Origin: Actinomyces sp.
Lineage (GTDB): Bacteria; Actinomycetota; Actinomycetes; Actinomycetales; Actinomycetaceae
Assembly: GCF_030524025.1 (NCBI RefSeq)
Contig: NZ_JAUNHI010000010.1
Span: forward strand, 1-64,000
Reading direction: 5' to 3'
Length of the DNA: 64,000 nt
Under the pieces are notes generated by a model. It was not told the origin of the DNA and ran no database searches. It worked only from the letters and a program-made list of their open reading frames with translations. This document shows, piece by piece, positions 25,780 to 33,391 of this stretch (its first letter is position 1; each line of letters begins with the position of its first letter). The position numbers were made by a program, and so were the translations under genes.

Positions 25780-27330
25780 GTGAACGAGCCAGTGATCAAC
25801 GACGGCGCGTGGGACGGCGCCCGCTACCTGCGTGAGGTGCTGCGCGCCCCGGTCTATGAGGCTGCCGAGCACACCCCCCTGCAGGTCATGGAGGTGCTCT
25901 CGGCGCGGCTGGGCAACACGGTCGAGGTCAAGCGCGAGGACCTCCAGGCGGTCCACTCCTTCAAGATCCGCGGTGCCTACACCCGGATGCGTGCCCTGGA
26001 GCAGGCCGAGCGCGACCGCGGCGTGGTGACCGCCTCGGCCGGTAACCACGCCCAGGGGGTCGCCCGCTCCGCCGCGCTGCTGGGGGTGCGCGCCGTCATC
26101 GTCATGCCCTCGGTCACCCCCCAGATCAAGGTGGACGCCGTGCGGGCTCTGGGCGGGGAGGTCCTCCTGTACGGCGACGCCTTCGACGTCGCCCAGGCCG
26201 AGGCGCTCCGCCTGGCACACGCCGAGGGGCTCACCTACATCCCGCCCTTCGACGACCCGCACGTCATCGCCGGCCAGGGCACGATCGGCCTGGAGATGAT
26301 CCAGCAGGACGCCCGGCTCGACCGTATCTTCGTGCCCGTGGGCGGCGGCGGGCTCGTGTCGGGGATCGCGGTCCTCGTCAAGCAGCTCATGCCGGCCGTC
26401 GAGGTCATCGGCGTCGAGCACGAGGAGTCCGCCTGCCTGCGTGCCGCCCTGACCGCGGGCGGACCGGTCGACCTGGACCGGGTGGGCCTGTTCGCCGAGG
26501 GTGTCGCGGTGCGCCGAGTCGGCCAGGAGACCTTCCGCCTGTGCTCCTCACTGCTCGACGACGTCGTCGCCGTGTCCTCCGACGAGGTCTCGGCGGCCGT
26601 CAAGGATCTCTTCGAGGACCTGCGGGCCGTCCCCGAGCCCTCCGGGGCCATCGGCCTGGCGGGCCTCAAGCGCCACGCCGCCACCCACGGGCTGCGCGGC
26701 GAGCGGCTGGCCTGCGTGCTGTCGGGGGCCAACCTCAACTTCCACCAGCTGCGATACATCTCCGAGCGCTCCGAGCTCGGCGAGCAGCGTGAGGCGATCC
26801 TGGGGGTGACCATCCCGGAGGTCCAGGGGGAGTTTCTGCGCTTCGCCGCCGTCCTGGGCGGCCGGTCGGTCACCGAGTTCAACTACCGCCTCGATGCGGG
26901 CGACGGCGGACGCGCCCGCATCTTCGTCGGCGTGCGGCTGTCCCACGGCCGGCGTGAGCGCACCGCCATCGTCGGTGACCTGGAGCGTGCGGGCTACGAC
27001 GTCGTCGACCTCACCGACGACGAGCTGGCCAAGGTGCACGTGCGCTCGATGATCGGGGGCCGGGCGTCGGGGGGGCTGCGCGAGCGGCTCTTCTCCTTCG
27101 AGTTCCCCGAGGCCCCCGGAGCCCTCATGCGCTTCCTCGAGGTGCTGGGGACGCGCTGGAACATCACCCTCTTCCACTACCGCACCGACGGTGCGGACTA
27201 CGGCAGGATCCTCACGGCCTTCGAGGCCGGGCCCGACGACGCCGAGCTGGCCGAGCACATGGACCGCCTCGGCTACGCCTACCACGAGGAGACCGGGAAC
27301 CCGGCCGCCGTCTTCTTCCTGGGGCGATGA
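25780..27330 (+). CDS. ilvA: Biosynthetic threonine ammonia-lyase (threonine deaminase)
   Basis: The 516-residue PLP enzyme makes 2-oxobutanoate, the first step to isoleucine. The PLP Lys is in VHSFKIRGAY (about residue 62), the phosphate loop is PVGGGGLVSG (about 187–196), and SAGNHAQGVA (about 87–96) is conserved. Two ACT-like regulatory domains follow (about 325–410 and 420–510), the second with GALMRFLEVLGTRWNITLFHYR, so isoleucine feedback control is expected. The two-domain tail marks the biosynthetic rather than the catabolic type. The start is set by a -10 hexamer with no ribosome site; the earlier GTG codons would add only one or two residues. Confidence 0.95.
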   Translation: MNEPVINDGAWDGARYLREVLRAPVYEAAEHTPLQVMEVLSARLGNTVEVKREDLQAVHSFKIRGAYTRMRALEQAERDRGVVTASAGNHAQGVARSAALLGVRAVIVMPSVTPQIKVDAVRALGGEVLLYGDAFDVAQAEALRLAHAEGLTYIPPFDDPHVIAGQGTIGLEMIQQDARLDRIFVPVGGGGLVSGIAVLVKQLMPAVEVIGVEHEESACLRAALTAGGPVDLDRVGLFAEGVAVRRVGQETFRLCSSLLDDVVAVSSDEVSAAVKDLFEDLRAVPEPSGAIGLAGLKRHAATHGLRGERLACVLSGANLNFHQLRYISERSELGEQREAILGVTIPEVQGEFLRFAAVLGGRSVTEFNYRLDAGDGGRARIFVGVRLSHGRRERTAIVGDLERAGYDVVDLTDDELAKVHVRSMIGGRASGGLRERLFSFEFPEAPGALMRFLEVLGTRWNITLFHYRTDGADYGRILTAFEAGPDDAELAEHMDRLGYAYHEETGNPAAVFFLGR

Positions 27331-27359
27331 CCACCGGGGCGGCGGCCCCCCCCCGGTGG
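27331..27359 (+). terminator. Hairpin terminator after ilvA
   Basis: CCACCGGGG and CCCCGGTGG form a 9-bp stem that starts on the base after the stop codon. Confidence 0.75.
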
Positions 27360-27428
27360 GTGCGGCCGCGGCTGCGCGGTGTGGTGGGATTCATGGCACC
27401 GGCGCTGGCGCCACCAGCCGAGGAACCC

Positions 27429-27447
27429 TAAAGTGATTCATGAATCA
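27429..27447 (+). promoter_or_regulatory. Promoter with overlapping 14-bp palindromic operator
   Basis: TAAAGT (27429–27434) is a likely -10. It runs into the perfect palindrome TGATTCATGAATCA (27434–27447), which would cover the transcription start of the FMN reductase gene. A bound repressor there would block the promoter, as MarR- or TetR-type repressors of redox enzymes do. Confidence 0.6.
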
Positions 27448-27471
27448 ACCATCTGTTCTCAAGGAGCACCC

Positions 27472-28026
27472 ATGACCCGCATCGCCGTCGTCCTCGGATC
27501 CGTCCGCCCCAACCGTTCAGGTGGCGGCGTGGCGCAGTGGATCGTCGACAAGGCCAACGCCGTCGAGGGCGTCGAGGCCGAGCTCGTCGACGTCGCCTCC
27601 TTCGGCCTGCCGGTCTTCGCCGAGGAGTTCCCCCCGATGATGGCCGCGCCCAAGGACCCGGCCGCCGTCGCCTGGAACGAGGCACTGGCCGCCTTCGATG
27701 CCTACATCTTCGTCACCCCCGAGTACAACCGCTCCATCCCCGGCGCCCTGAAGAACGCCATCGACTTCACCGTGCCGGCAGCCCTGGCCAACAAGGCCGT
27801 GGGCCTGGTCTCCTACTCCTACTACAACGGTTTCCGCCCGGTTGAGCACCTGCGCGCCATCCTGGTCAACTTCACCACCGGTGTCGTGGGCCCCCAGGTC
27901 AACCTCTCCCTGGTCACCGACTTCGCCGACGGTTCCTTCGCCCCCGCCCCCTTCCGCGAGAAGGAGGTCGATGCGCTGGTCGAGGCCGTCGTCACCCAGG
28001 ACAAGGCCCTGTCCACGCTGCGCTGA
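27472..28026 (+). CDS. NAD(P)H-dependent FMN reductase
   Basis: The 184-residue flavodoxin-fold protein has the FMN phosphate-binding start AVVLGSVRPNRSGGG and the family signature FVTPEYNRSIPGALKNAIDF (in two parts, FVTPEYNRSIPG and ALKNAIDF). Such enzymes reduce FMN, azo dyes, quinones or chromate with NAD(P)H. ATG 27472 follows AAGGAG, whereas an in-frame upstream start lies before the promoter and was rejected. The perfect palindrome between -10 and start suggests that it is induced by a ligand or by oxidative or electrophile stress. It ends in a hairpin and converges on the ABC-class ATPase gene. Confidence 0.93.
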   Translation: MTRIAVVLGSVRPNRSGGGVAQWIVDKANAVEGVEAELVDVASFGLPVFAEEFPPMMAAPKDPAAVAWNEALAAFDAYIFVTPEYNRSIPGALKNAIDFTVPAALANKAVGLVSYSYYNGFRPVEHLRAILVNFTTGVVGPQVNLSLVTDFADGSFAPAPFREKEVDALVEAVVTQDKALSTLR

Positions 28027-28037
28027 GGCTGGTTGGC

Positions 28038-28131
28038 GCCGCCCGAGGCGGGCTGGAGCCGCCCGAGGCGGGCTGACGCTGCCCGAGTCGACCCGGCCCG
28101 GTCTGCCACCATCCGGTGGTGGACCGGGCCG
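28038..28131 (+). terminator. Short tandem repeat and hairpin after the FMN reductase gene
   Basis: GCCGCCCGAGGCGGGCTG occurs at 28038–28055 and 28058–28075; each unit can fold on itself. It is followed at 28094–28131 by CGGCCCGGTC…GACCGGGCCG, with an inner CCACC/GGTGG pairing, a strong terminator shape. Confidence 0.7.
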
Positions 28132-28237
28132 TTGCCGTGTGTCCTCCGCCGACCGGGCGGGCACCGCAGCGGGCTCGGGCCCGGTGGAGCCGGGGCGCGG
28201 GGTGGCCCGGTTCCGCCGCCTGGCGCTCGAGGCGCCG

Positions 28238-28256
28238 GATGTCCCGATCTCGGCGG
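28238..28256 (-). repeat. Single degenerate unit of the 23-bp repeat
   Basis: ATGTCCCGATCTCGG matches the complement of the repeat core. It lies 17 bp beyond the stop of the minus-strand ATPase gene. Confidence 0.55.
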
Positions 28257-28272
28257 GCGGCGCGCGAGTCTC

Positions 28273-30198
28273 TCAGGCCAGGGCGAGGCTGCGGTACCGG
28301 TTGACGGCCGCGGCGACGTCGACCATCCGGGGGCGCACGAAGAAGGCGGGGCGGGTGTCGAGGGCGTCCAGGCCCTCGTCATTGAGCAGCGCCTCCAAGT
28401 CCTCCAGACACTCCGACAGGGTCGAGACGCCGTCGAAGCGCCGCTCGAGCAGCGCCCGCAGGGCGTGGGCGATGGCCTCGGCCTGCCCCGGGTCGACGAT
28501 GCCCGCCACGTCGGAGACGTCGATGTCCTCACGGTCGAGGGTCAGGGCGCCCACGCCGTGGGCCCGGGTGCGCACCGGCCCGCGCTTGACGCGCGGCGGG
28601 GCGGGCAGGGGGACCCGCTGCCGCGGGGCGGGGAAGCCGGGCAGGGCGGTGGCCGGACGCGGCTGGGCGGCGACGACGGCGGCGGCCTGCGCGGTTGCGT
28701 CGTGCAGCTCGTAGGAGTCCAGCAGCAGCACGCGGTCGGCGACGTCCAGGTAGTCGCCCGAGCCGCCCATGACCAGGATCGTCGAGACCCCAGCCTCGGC
28801 CAGCGCCCCAACGCGGTCGACCAGCGGGGTGATCGGCTCGCGCTCGGTCGACACGAGGGTGCGCATGCGGGCGTCGCGGATGAGCAGGTTCGTTGCCGAG
28901 GTGTCCTCGTCGAGCAGGAGCACCGAAGCGCCCACCTCGACGGCCTCCATGAGGGAGGCCGCCTGGGAGGTCGATCCCGAGGCGTTCTTGGTCGTGAAGG
29001 CGGCGGTGTCCCGTCCGGCGGGCAGGTGGGAGATGAACGGCGTCAGGTCCACCCCGGTCACGGCGCGCCCGTCGGCGGCGCGGATCTTGACCGCATCCGG
29101 TGCCGTGGCCACGAGCTCGCGGCCGTCGCCCGGCACGTGGGGGTAGACGCCGCGCTCGACGGCGCGCAGCAGTGTGGACTTGCCGTGGTACCCGCCGCCG
29201 ACGATCACCGTGACCCCGGTGCCGATGGCGGTGCCCCGCACGGTCCCGGCGTGCGGCAGGCTGACGGTGGCCGCCAGCTCCTCGAGGGCGCGCAGGGGGA
29301 CGGCGCCGGCGCGCATCGGCTCATCGCTCACCCCCGAGCGACGCGGCAGGAGGGAGCCGTCGGCGAGGAAGGCCACCCAGCCGGCCTCGCGCACCGCGGC
29401 ACTCAGCGCGCGGTGGTCCTCCAGCGCGGCCACATGCGCCATGAGCCTGCGGGCGCGGTCCCCAGTGAGGTCGAGCCCGGCCGCCAGCTCCCGGGTCAGG
29501 TCCCGGCCGACGATCCGCGCCGCCTCGTGGCCCTGGACCGTGCGGCCCCGGGCGGGCAGGCTGAGGCGGGCGCGGATCTCAATGACCGGGGTCCCCCCGA
29601 GGTCCTCGGGCCACCCCTGCCCGGCGTGGGGACCCGCCGGAGGCGTGTCCCCCGCCGGCGCCGCGTCCGGGACCGGGTCGATAACGACGGCCGAGCGCTC
29701 GAGGATCTCCTGGCCCGGGGCGGCGATGGACAGGGCGGTGCCCCGGAACCCGGCCTGGAGCTCCCGGGTGAGGAAGTCGCCCAGGGCCAGGCGGCGGTCG
29801 GCGGTCGACAGGAGGTCGGCCTCGGCGAGCAGCTCGAGCCCGGGCGCCGAGACGGGGACGGTGACCCGGATGCGCGTGGGAGGCGCGTAGGGGTCGGCCT
29901 GCACCCGGTCGATGTGCAGGGCCCAGCCCTCGGGTGCGGCGTAACGTCCACGGATCGCCTTGTAGGCGGCGTAGGAGCGGCCGTCCAGGGCGTGGAGGTG
30001 GCCGATGAGGTCGCTCAGCGCGCCGTCGCGCGGCTCATCGTCGAAACGGCGTCGCGGCGCTGATCGGGCCTCGTCACGTCCCGGGCCTCGACGGTACCCC
30101 CGGTCTCCGCCGTCGCGGTGGCCCTCGTCTCCACGGCGGTAGCCGTGGCCCGCGTCATACCGGTCCTCGCGGTAGCGGCCGCGCTCCTGCTCACTCAT
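28273..30198 (-). CDS. ABC-class ATPase (Pfam ABC_ATPase family, function unknown)
   Basis: The 641-residue protein belongs to a widespread P-loop family of unknown role. The first ~45 residues are a charged, Arg/Gly/Asp/Tyr-rich tail (YREDRYDAGHGYRRGDEG) that looks disordered and could bind RNA. An N-terminal domain (about 55–270) leads to the family-specific Walker A GGGYHGKSTLL (about 325–335), a signature-like region (TTKNASGSTSQAASLMEAVE, in parts) and Walker B ASVLLLDEDTSATN (about 422–435). There is no membrane segment and no partner permease. It diverges from the DUF4287 gene with only 25 bp between starts, so their promoters overlap. The name is secure; the function is not. Confidence 0.9.
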   Translation of the reverse strand: MSEQERGRYREDRYDAGHGYRRGDEGHRDGGDRGYRRGPGRDEARSAPRRRFDDEPRDGALSDLIGHLHALDGRSYAAYKAIRGRYAAPEGWALHIDRVQADPYAPPTRIRVTVPVSAPGLELLAEADLLSTADRRLALGDFLTRELQAGFRGTALSIAAPGQEILERSAVVIDPVPDAAPAGDTPPAGPHAGQGWPEDLGGTPVIEIRARLSLPARGRTVQGHEAARIVGRDLTRELAAGLDLTGDRARRLMAHVAALEDHRALSAAVREAGWVAFLADGSLLPRRSGVSDEPMRAGAVPLRALEELAATVSLPHAGTVRGTAIGTGVTVIVGGGYHGKSTLLRAVERGVYPHVPGDGRELVATAPDAVKIRAADGRAVTGVDLTPFISHLPAGRDTAAFTTKNASGSTSQAASLMEAVEVGASVLLLDEDTSATNLLIRDARMRTLVSTEREPITPLVDRVGALAEAGVSTILVMGGSGDYLDVADRVLLLDSYELHDATAQAAAVVAAQPRPATALPGFPAPRQRVPLPAPPRVKRGPVRTRAHGVGALTLDREDIDVSDVAGIVDPGQAEAIAHALRALLERRFDGVSTLSECLEDLEALLNDEGLDALDTRPAFFVRPRMVDVAAAVNRYRSLALA

Positions 30199-30211
30199 GG
30201 GTCGATCCTGG

Positions 30212-30217
30212 CACACT
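30212..30217 (+). promoter_or_regulatory. Leaderless -10 element of the DUF4287 gene
   Basis: CACACT ends 6 nt before ATG 30224; the same hexamer and spacing occur at 47257–47252 (minus) and 62665–62670. Confidence 0.5.
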
Positions 30218-30223
30218 GGCCGC

Positions 30224-30823
30224 ATGCCGATGGAACCCAAGGACATGGTGGAGGCGGTCACCCGCACACTGGCTGAGCGCACGGGCCGGGGCCTCGAGGA
30301 GTGGGTGGCCCTGGTCGAGGCCGCGGCAGGCGAGGGCGCCCTCGACCCCGGCGACCCCAAGGCGGTTCGAGCCTGGCTCAAGTCCGAGCACGGCCTGCCG
30401 CAGAACTCCCGGTGGGCGGTGGCCGACGCCACGGCCCGCCGTCATGGCTGGGAGCCGCCGACCGTGGCGGGCCACACCGAGGCGATGTACTCGGGTCGCA
30501 AGGCGCCGCTGCGCCCGCTGCACGACGCGGTGGTCGAGGCGGGCCTCGCGCTGGGCGGGGTTGAGGCGCAGGGGCGTGCCGGCTACATCCCCCTGGTCCG
30601 TCGCACCCAGTTCGCCGCTGTGGGGCCGGGCACCTACGGCAGGCTGCGCGTGGGCCTGCGTTTCCGCACCGAGGTCCCCGACGACCGCCGTCTCGAACCG
30701 GCCAAGGGCTTCGCCCAGGCCACCCATGTCGTCCATGTGGCCCCGCACCAGGAGGGGACCGACCCCGGGGCGCTGGCCCGCTCCCTCGAGCCGCTGCTGC
30801 GTGCCGCCTGGGAGCAGAACTAG
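30224..30823 (+). CDS. DUF4287/DUF5655 domain protein
   Basis: The 199-residue protein has an N-terminal DUF4287 segment (MVEAVTRTLAERTGRGLEEW, then LKSEHGLPQNSRWAVAD, about 5–75). A C-terminal DUF5655-type domain follows (PLRPLHDAVVEAGLAL … YIPLVRRTQFAAVGP … FRTEVP, about 95–195). These families occur together in actinobacteria and are thought to handle small molecules or DNA ends, but no function is established. ATG 30224 was chosen over a GTG 27 nt upstream because a -10-like hexamer ends 6 nt before it. The neighbour in the other direction is the ABC-class ATPase. Confidence 0.8.
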   Translation: MPMEPKDMVEAVTRTLAERTGRGLEEWVALVEAAAGEGALDPGDPKAVRAWLKSEHGLPQNSRWAVADATARRHGWEPPTVAGHTEAMYSGRKAPLRPLHDAVVEAGLALGGVEAQGRAGYIPLVRRTQFAAVGPGTYGRLRVGLRFRTEVPDDRRLEPAKGFAQATHVVHVAPHQEGTDPGALARSLEPLLRAAWEQN

Positions 30824-30918
30824 ATGATTGACTCCAGGGGCTGGGCTGGGCTGGGTGACACGGGCCCGGGGCCACGGCCGGGCCCGGGCCCGGGGTCGGG
30901 GCGCCGGGGCAGGCAACA

Positions 30919-31013
30919 GACACGGCCCGGGCCGCCCCAGGAAGTTCGTCGGGTCGCTCCTTGGTCGGTGAGGTCGTGTGCCGGGCGTGCGACCTCACCG
31001 GCCAAGTGGCGAC
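30919..31013 (-). repeat. GTCGCCAC palindromic repeat, copy 2
   Basis: On the minus strand this reads GTCGCCACTTGGCCGGTGAG … CCAAGGAGCGAC … GGCCCGGGCCGTGTC, matching copy 1 (16950–17048) along about 95 bp with scattered changes. It lies in the roughly 300-bp gap between the DUF4287 and LysE genes, which otherwise shows only a GC-rich GGGCCC-type repeat tract at 30860–30905. Confidence 0.8.
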
Positions 31014-31107
31014 CTCGCCGGCTTAGAGCGTGCGCCGGCAGGTCAGGGCTTCCGGTTCGGTCGGGTGTCGAGCAGACCGCGTTCACAACCTCACAGGGAA
31101 GTACACC

Positions 31108-31113
31108 TAGTGT
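31108..31113 (+). promoter_or_regulatory. Leaderless -10 element of the LysE gene
   Basis: TAGTGT ends 7 nt before GTG 31121. Confidence 0.55.
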
Positions 31114-31120
31114 CGGTGCC

Positions 31121-31792
31121 GTGATGACCGACCTGAGCCTTGTGGCTTCCCTCCCGCCCGTCTCCCCGGCGACCGCCGCGCTGACGCCCCCGGCCGGCCT
31201 GGCCCCGGTACTGACGGGTTTCGTCACCGGGCTCGGGCTCATCGTGGCCATCGGCGCCCAGAATGCCTGGGTCCTGCGCCAGGGTGTGCGCCGCGAGCAC
31301 GTTGGACTCGTTGTCGCCATCTGTGCGCTGAGCGACCTGGTCCTCATCGGCCTGGGCACGGCCGCGGTCGGCGCGGTCTCGGCGATGGCGCCCTGGGTGC
31401 TCGAGGTGCTGCGCTGGGGCGGCGTGCTCTACCTGCTGGGCTTCGCGCTGACATCCTTCCGCTCGGCCCTGCGGCCCGGGGCGCTGGAGGAGGCCGCCGC
31501 CCGGCCGGCGGCCTCCGTGGCTCTGACAACGATCGCCCTGACCTGGCTCAACCCCCACGTCTACCTCGACACCGTGCTCATGCTCGGCACCGTGACCAAC
31601 AGCTTCGGCCCGCTGCGGTGGTGGGCGGCCGCCGGTGCTTGCCTGGCCTCCCTCGTGTGGTTCGCCGGGCTCGGGCTGGGGGCGCGGGCGCTGTCGCGTC
31701 CGCTGGGGCGTCCGACGACCTGGCGGGTCGTGGACGTCGGCGTCGGCGTCATCATGCTGCTCGTGGCCGCCAACCTCGCGTTCGGCGGGTGA
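31121..31792 (+). CDS. lysE: LysE/ArgO family amino acid exporter
   Basis: The 223-residue membrane protein has six predicted helices. It carries the family signature GLGLIVAIGAQNAWVLRQGV (about 35–54) in the first helix, then VVAICALSDLVLIGLGT, and ALTWLNPHVYLDTVLMLG in the fourth, with the conserved Asn-Pro. LysE and ArgO export lysine or arginine when their level is too high, as after uptake of lysine-containing peptides. GTG 31121 is supported by the -10 spacing; ATG 31124 is the next codon and the alternative. A LysG-type regulator gene, the usual neighbour in Corynebacterium, is absent, so control here must differ. It converges on msrA. Confidence 0.9.
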   Translation: MMTDLSLVASLPPVSPATAALTPPAGLAPVLTGFVTGLGLIVAIGAQNAWVLRQGVRREHVGLVVAICALSDLVLIGLGTAAVGAVSAMAPWVLEVLRWGGVLYLLGFALTSFRSALRPGALEEAAARPAASVALTTIALTWLNPHVYLDTVLMLGTVTNSFGPLRWWAAAGACLASLVWFAGLGLGARALSRPLGRPTTWRVVDVGVGVIMLLVAANLAFGG

Positions 31793-31813
31793 GGGCGACC
31801 CCGGGCTCAAGTC

Positions 31814-32521
31814 TCAGGCGCCCGGGGCGCCCTCGGGCGGCAGGACGGCGGTCTGGGCGGGCAGGTCGATGAGGCCCACCGGGCAGCTGACCCCGTTGGG
31901 GCCGTGGTTGCAGTAGCCGCCGGGGTTCTTGTCGAGGTAGCCCTGGTGGTAGTCCTCGGCCAGGTAGAAGGGCCCGCCGAACTCGTCGTAGAGGTCGGCG
32001 GCCGGGCCGATCGTCGTCACGCAGGTGCCCAGCCCCAGCCGGGTCAGCTCCCCCTGGAAGGCCTCGCGGATGATGGCCGCGGCACTGGCCTGGGCGGGTG
32101 TCGTGGTCCACACCGCTGAGCGGTACTGGGTGCCGATGTCGTTGCCGTGCCGGTTGAGCTGGGTGGAGTCGTGGTTCTCCCAGAAGGTGCGCAGCAGCGA
32201 CTCGCCGCCGGCGCCGCAGACCTCCGGGTCGTAGACCACCCGGACCGCCTCGGCGTGCCCGGTGGCCCCCGTGCAGACCTCCCGGTAGGTGGCGTTGGGG
32301 GTCGTCCCGCCCATGTAGCCCACCGCCGTGGAGACCACGCCGTCCTGACGCCACAAGATGCGCTCAACGCCCCAGAAGCAGCCCCCGGCGAGGTAGATGA
32401 CCTCCGTCCCCGCCGGCCAGGGGCCGTTGATAGGCTTGTGCAGGACGACGTGCTCGCCCGGGTCGGGCAGGAGCGCCGACTCGCGTCCGGGCAGGTCGGT
32501 GGAACGTGCGGGCTTGGTCAT
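31814..32521 (-). CDS. msrA: Peptide methionine sulfoxide reductase MsrA
   Basis: The 235-residue enzyme repairs methionine-S-sulfoxide in proteins. The catalytic Cys48 is in YLAGGCFWGVE; YMGGTTPNATYREVCTGATGHAE (in parts, YMGGTTPN and VCTGATGHAE) and HDSTQLNRHGNDIGTQYRS (HDSTQLNRHGND, GTQYRS) are family landmarks. A C-terminal Cys (YCNHG) and another (VSCPVG) may recycle the enzyme through thioredoxin. The N-terminal ~45 residues match the long MsrA form. ATG 32521 was chosen over an in-frame start 9 nt upstream because TAGCGT lies 7 nt before it, giving a leaderless message. Confidence 0.95.
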   Translation of the reverse strand: MTKPARSTDLPGRESALLPDPGEHVVLHKPINGPWPAGTEVIYLAGGCFWGVERILWRQDGVVSTAVGYMGGTTPNATYREVCTGATGHAEAVRVVYDPEVCGAGGESLLRTFWENHDSTQLNRHGNDIGTQYRSAVWTTTPAQASAAAIIREAFQGELTRLGLGTCVTTIGPAADLYDEFGGPFYLAEDYHQGYLDKNPGGYCNHGPNGVSCPVGLIDLPAQTAVLPPEGAPGA

Positions 32522-32528
32522 GGCCGAC

Positions 32529-32534
32529 ACGCTA
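32529..32534 (-). promoter_or_regulatory. Leaderless -10 element of msrA
   Basis: TAGCGT on the minus strand ends 7 nt before ATG 32521. Confidence 0.55.
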
Positions 32535-32647
32535 TCGCGGCCATCGGTCCGGGAGAACCGGTCAGGCGTCCGCCCACGGCCGACGGCGCGGAGCGCCCCG
32601 CTCCACCGGGGAGGCGGAGCGCCCCGCGCAGCGTGGGTCGGCTCGTG

Positions 32648-33142
32648 CTACAGGGGGGTGACCTTGAGGATCTCGGCCGAGATCTCCTTGCCGTTGGGCG
32701 CCAGGTAGCTGACGGTCTGCCCCGCCCGGTGGCCCATGAGCGCCTTGCCCAGCGGGGCATCGGGGGAGAAGACCTTGACCCCCTCGGGCACGTCCTCGTT
32801 GATCTCCTGCCCGCCCAGGGCGAAGGTCTGCTCGCGTCCCGCGATCCGCGCCGTGACCACCGTGCCGGCCGAGACGGTCCCGTCCTCGGCCGCCTGGCCG
32901 ATCTGCGCATGGTCGAGGATGTCGATGAGCTGGACGATCCGGGCCTCGTTGAGCGCCGCCTCCTCGCGCGCCGCGTGGTAGCCGGCGTTCTCCCGCAGGT
33001 CGCCCTCCTGGCGGGCGGCCTCGACGCGCTGGGCGATCTCCTTGCGCTCGGTGTCCTTGCGGCGCTGCAGCTCCTCGGTGAGACGATCGAAGGCCTCCTG
33101 GGTGAGCCAGGTGCCCTGGTTCTCGGTGCTCTCGTCAGCCAT
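32648..33142 (-). CDS. greA: Transcription elongation factor GreA
   Basis: The 164-residue factor rescues backtracked RNA polymerase by stimulating transcript cleavage. The N-terminal coiled coil holds WLTQEAFDRLTEELQRRK and the tip residues in EGDLRENAGYHAAREE. The C-terminal FKBP-like domain covers about 85–160 (SAGTVVTARIAGREQTF, PLGKALMGHRAGQTVSY). The ATG 33142 has a near-perfect AAGGAGGA site 4 nt upstream, in contrast with its leaderless neighbours, and TACACT further up is a likely -10. Two direct copies of GGAGCGCCCCGC follow the gene at about 32595–32630 and may help termination. Confidence 0.96.
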   Translation of the reverse strand: MADESTENQGTWLTQEAFDRLTEELQRRKDTERKEIAQRVEAARQEGDLRENAGYHAAREEAALNEARIVQLIDILDHAQIGQAAEDGTVSAGTVVTARIAGREQTFALGGQEINEDVPEGVKVFSPDAPLGKALMGHRAGQTVSYLAPNGKEISAEILKVTPL

Positions 33143-33391
33143 CTGGTCCTCCTTGCGGGTAGGTATGAGCAACGAGTGTAGTGCGCCTGCGCACCCTGGC
33201 TTCCCGGTTCCGTGTCGGCTCGTGTCGGCTCGTGGCGGAAGAGTTCGCCAAGCGGCAGGCGCGGTGTCTCATGGTGCCCCTGCCGGCGGGCTCCGCCGCC
33301 AGGCTCGGTGCTCCCGCGCGACCGAGCACGGTCATGCCGCGCAGGGCGGTGCGCCCGGCGTCCGGCGCGCCCCGCCGCCTCGCCCCGGTCC
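33143..33391. other. Intergenic region between greA and ppk2
   Basis: The 249-bp gap holds the greA promoter near its left end and a short GTGTCGGCTCGTGTCGGCTCGTG repeat at about 33213–33234 (CGTGTCGGCT twice). I see no gene and no clear terminator for ppk2. Confidence 0.5.
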
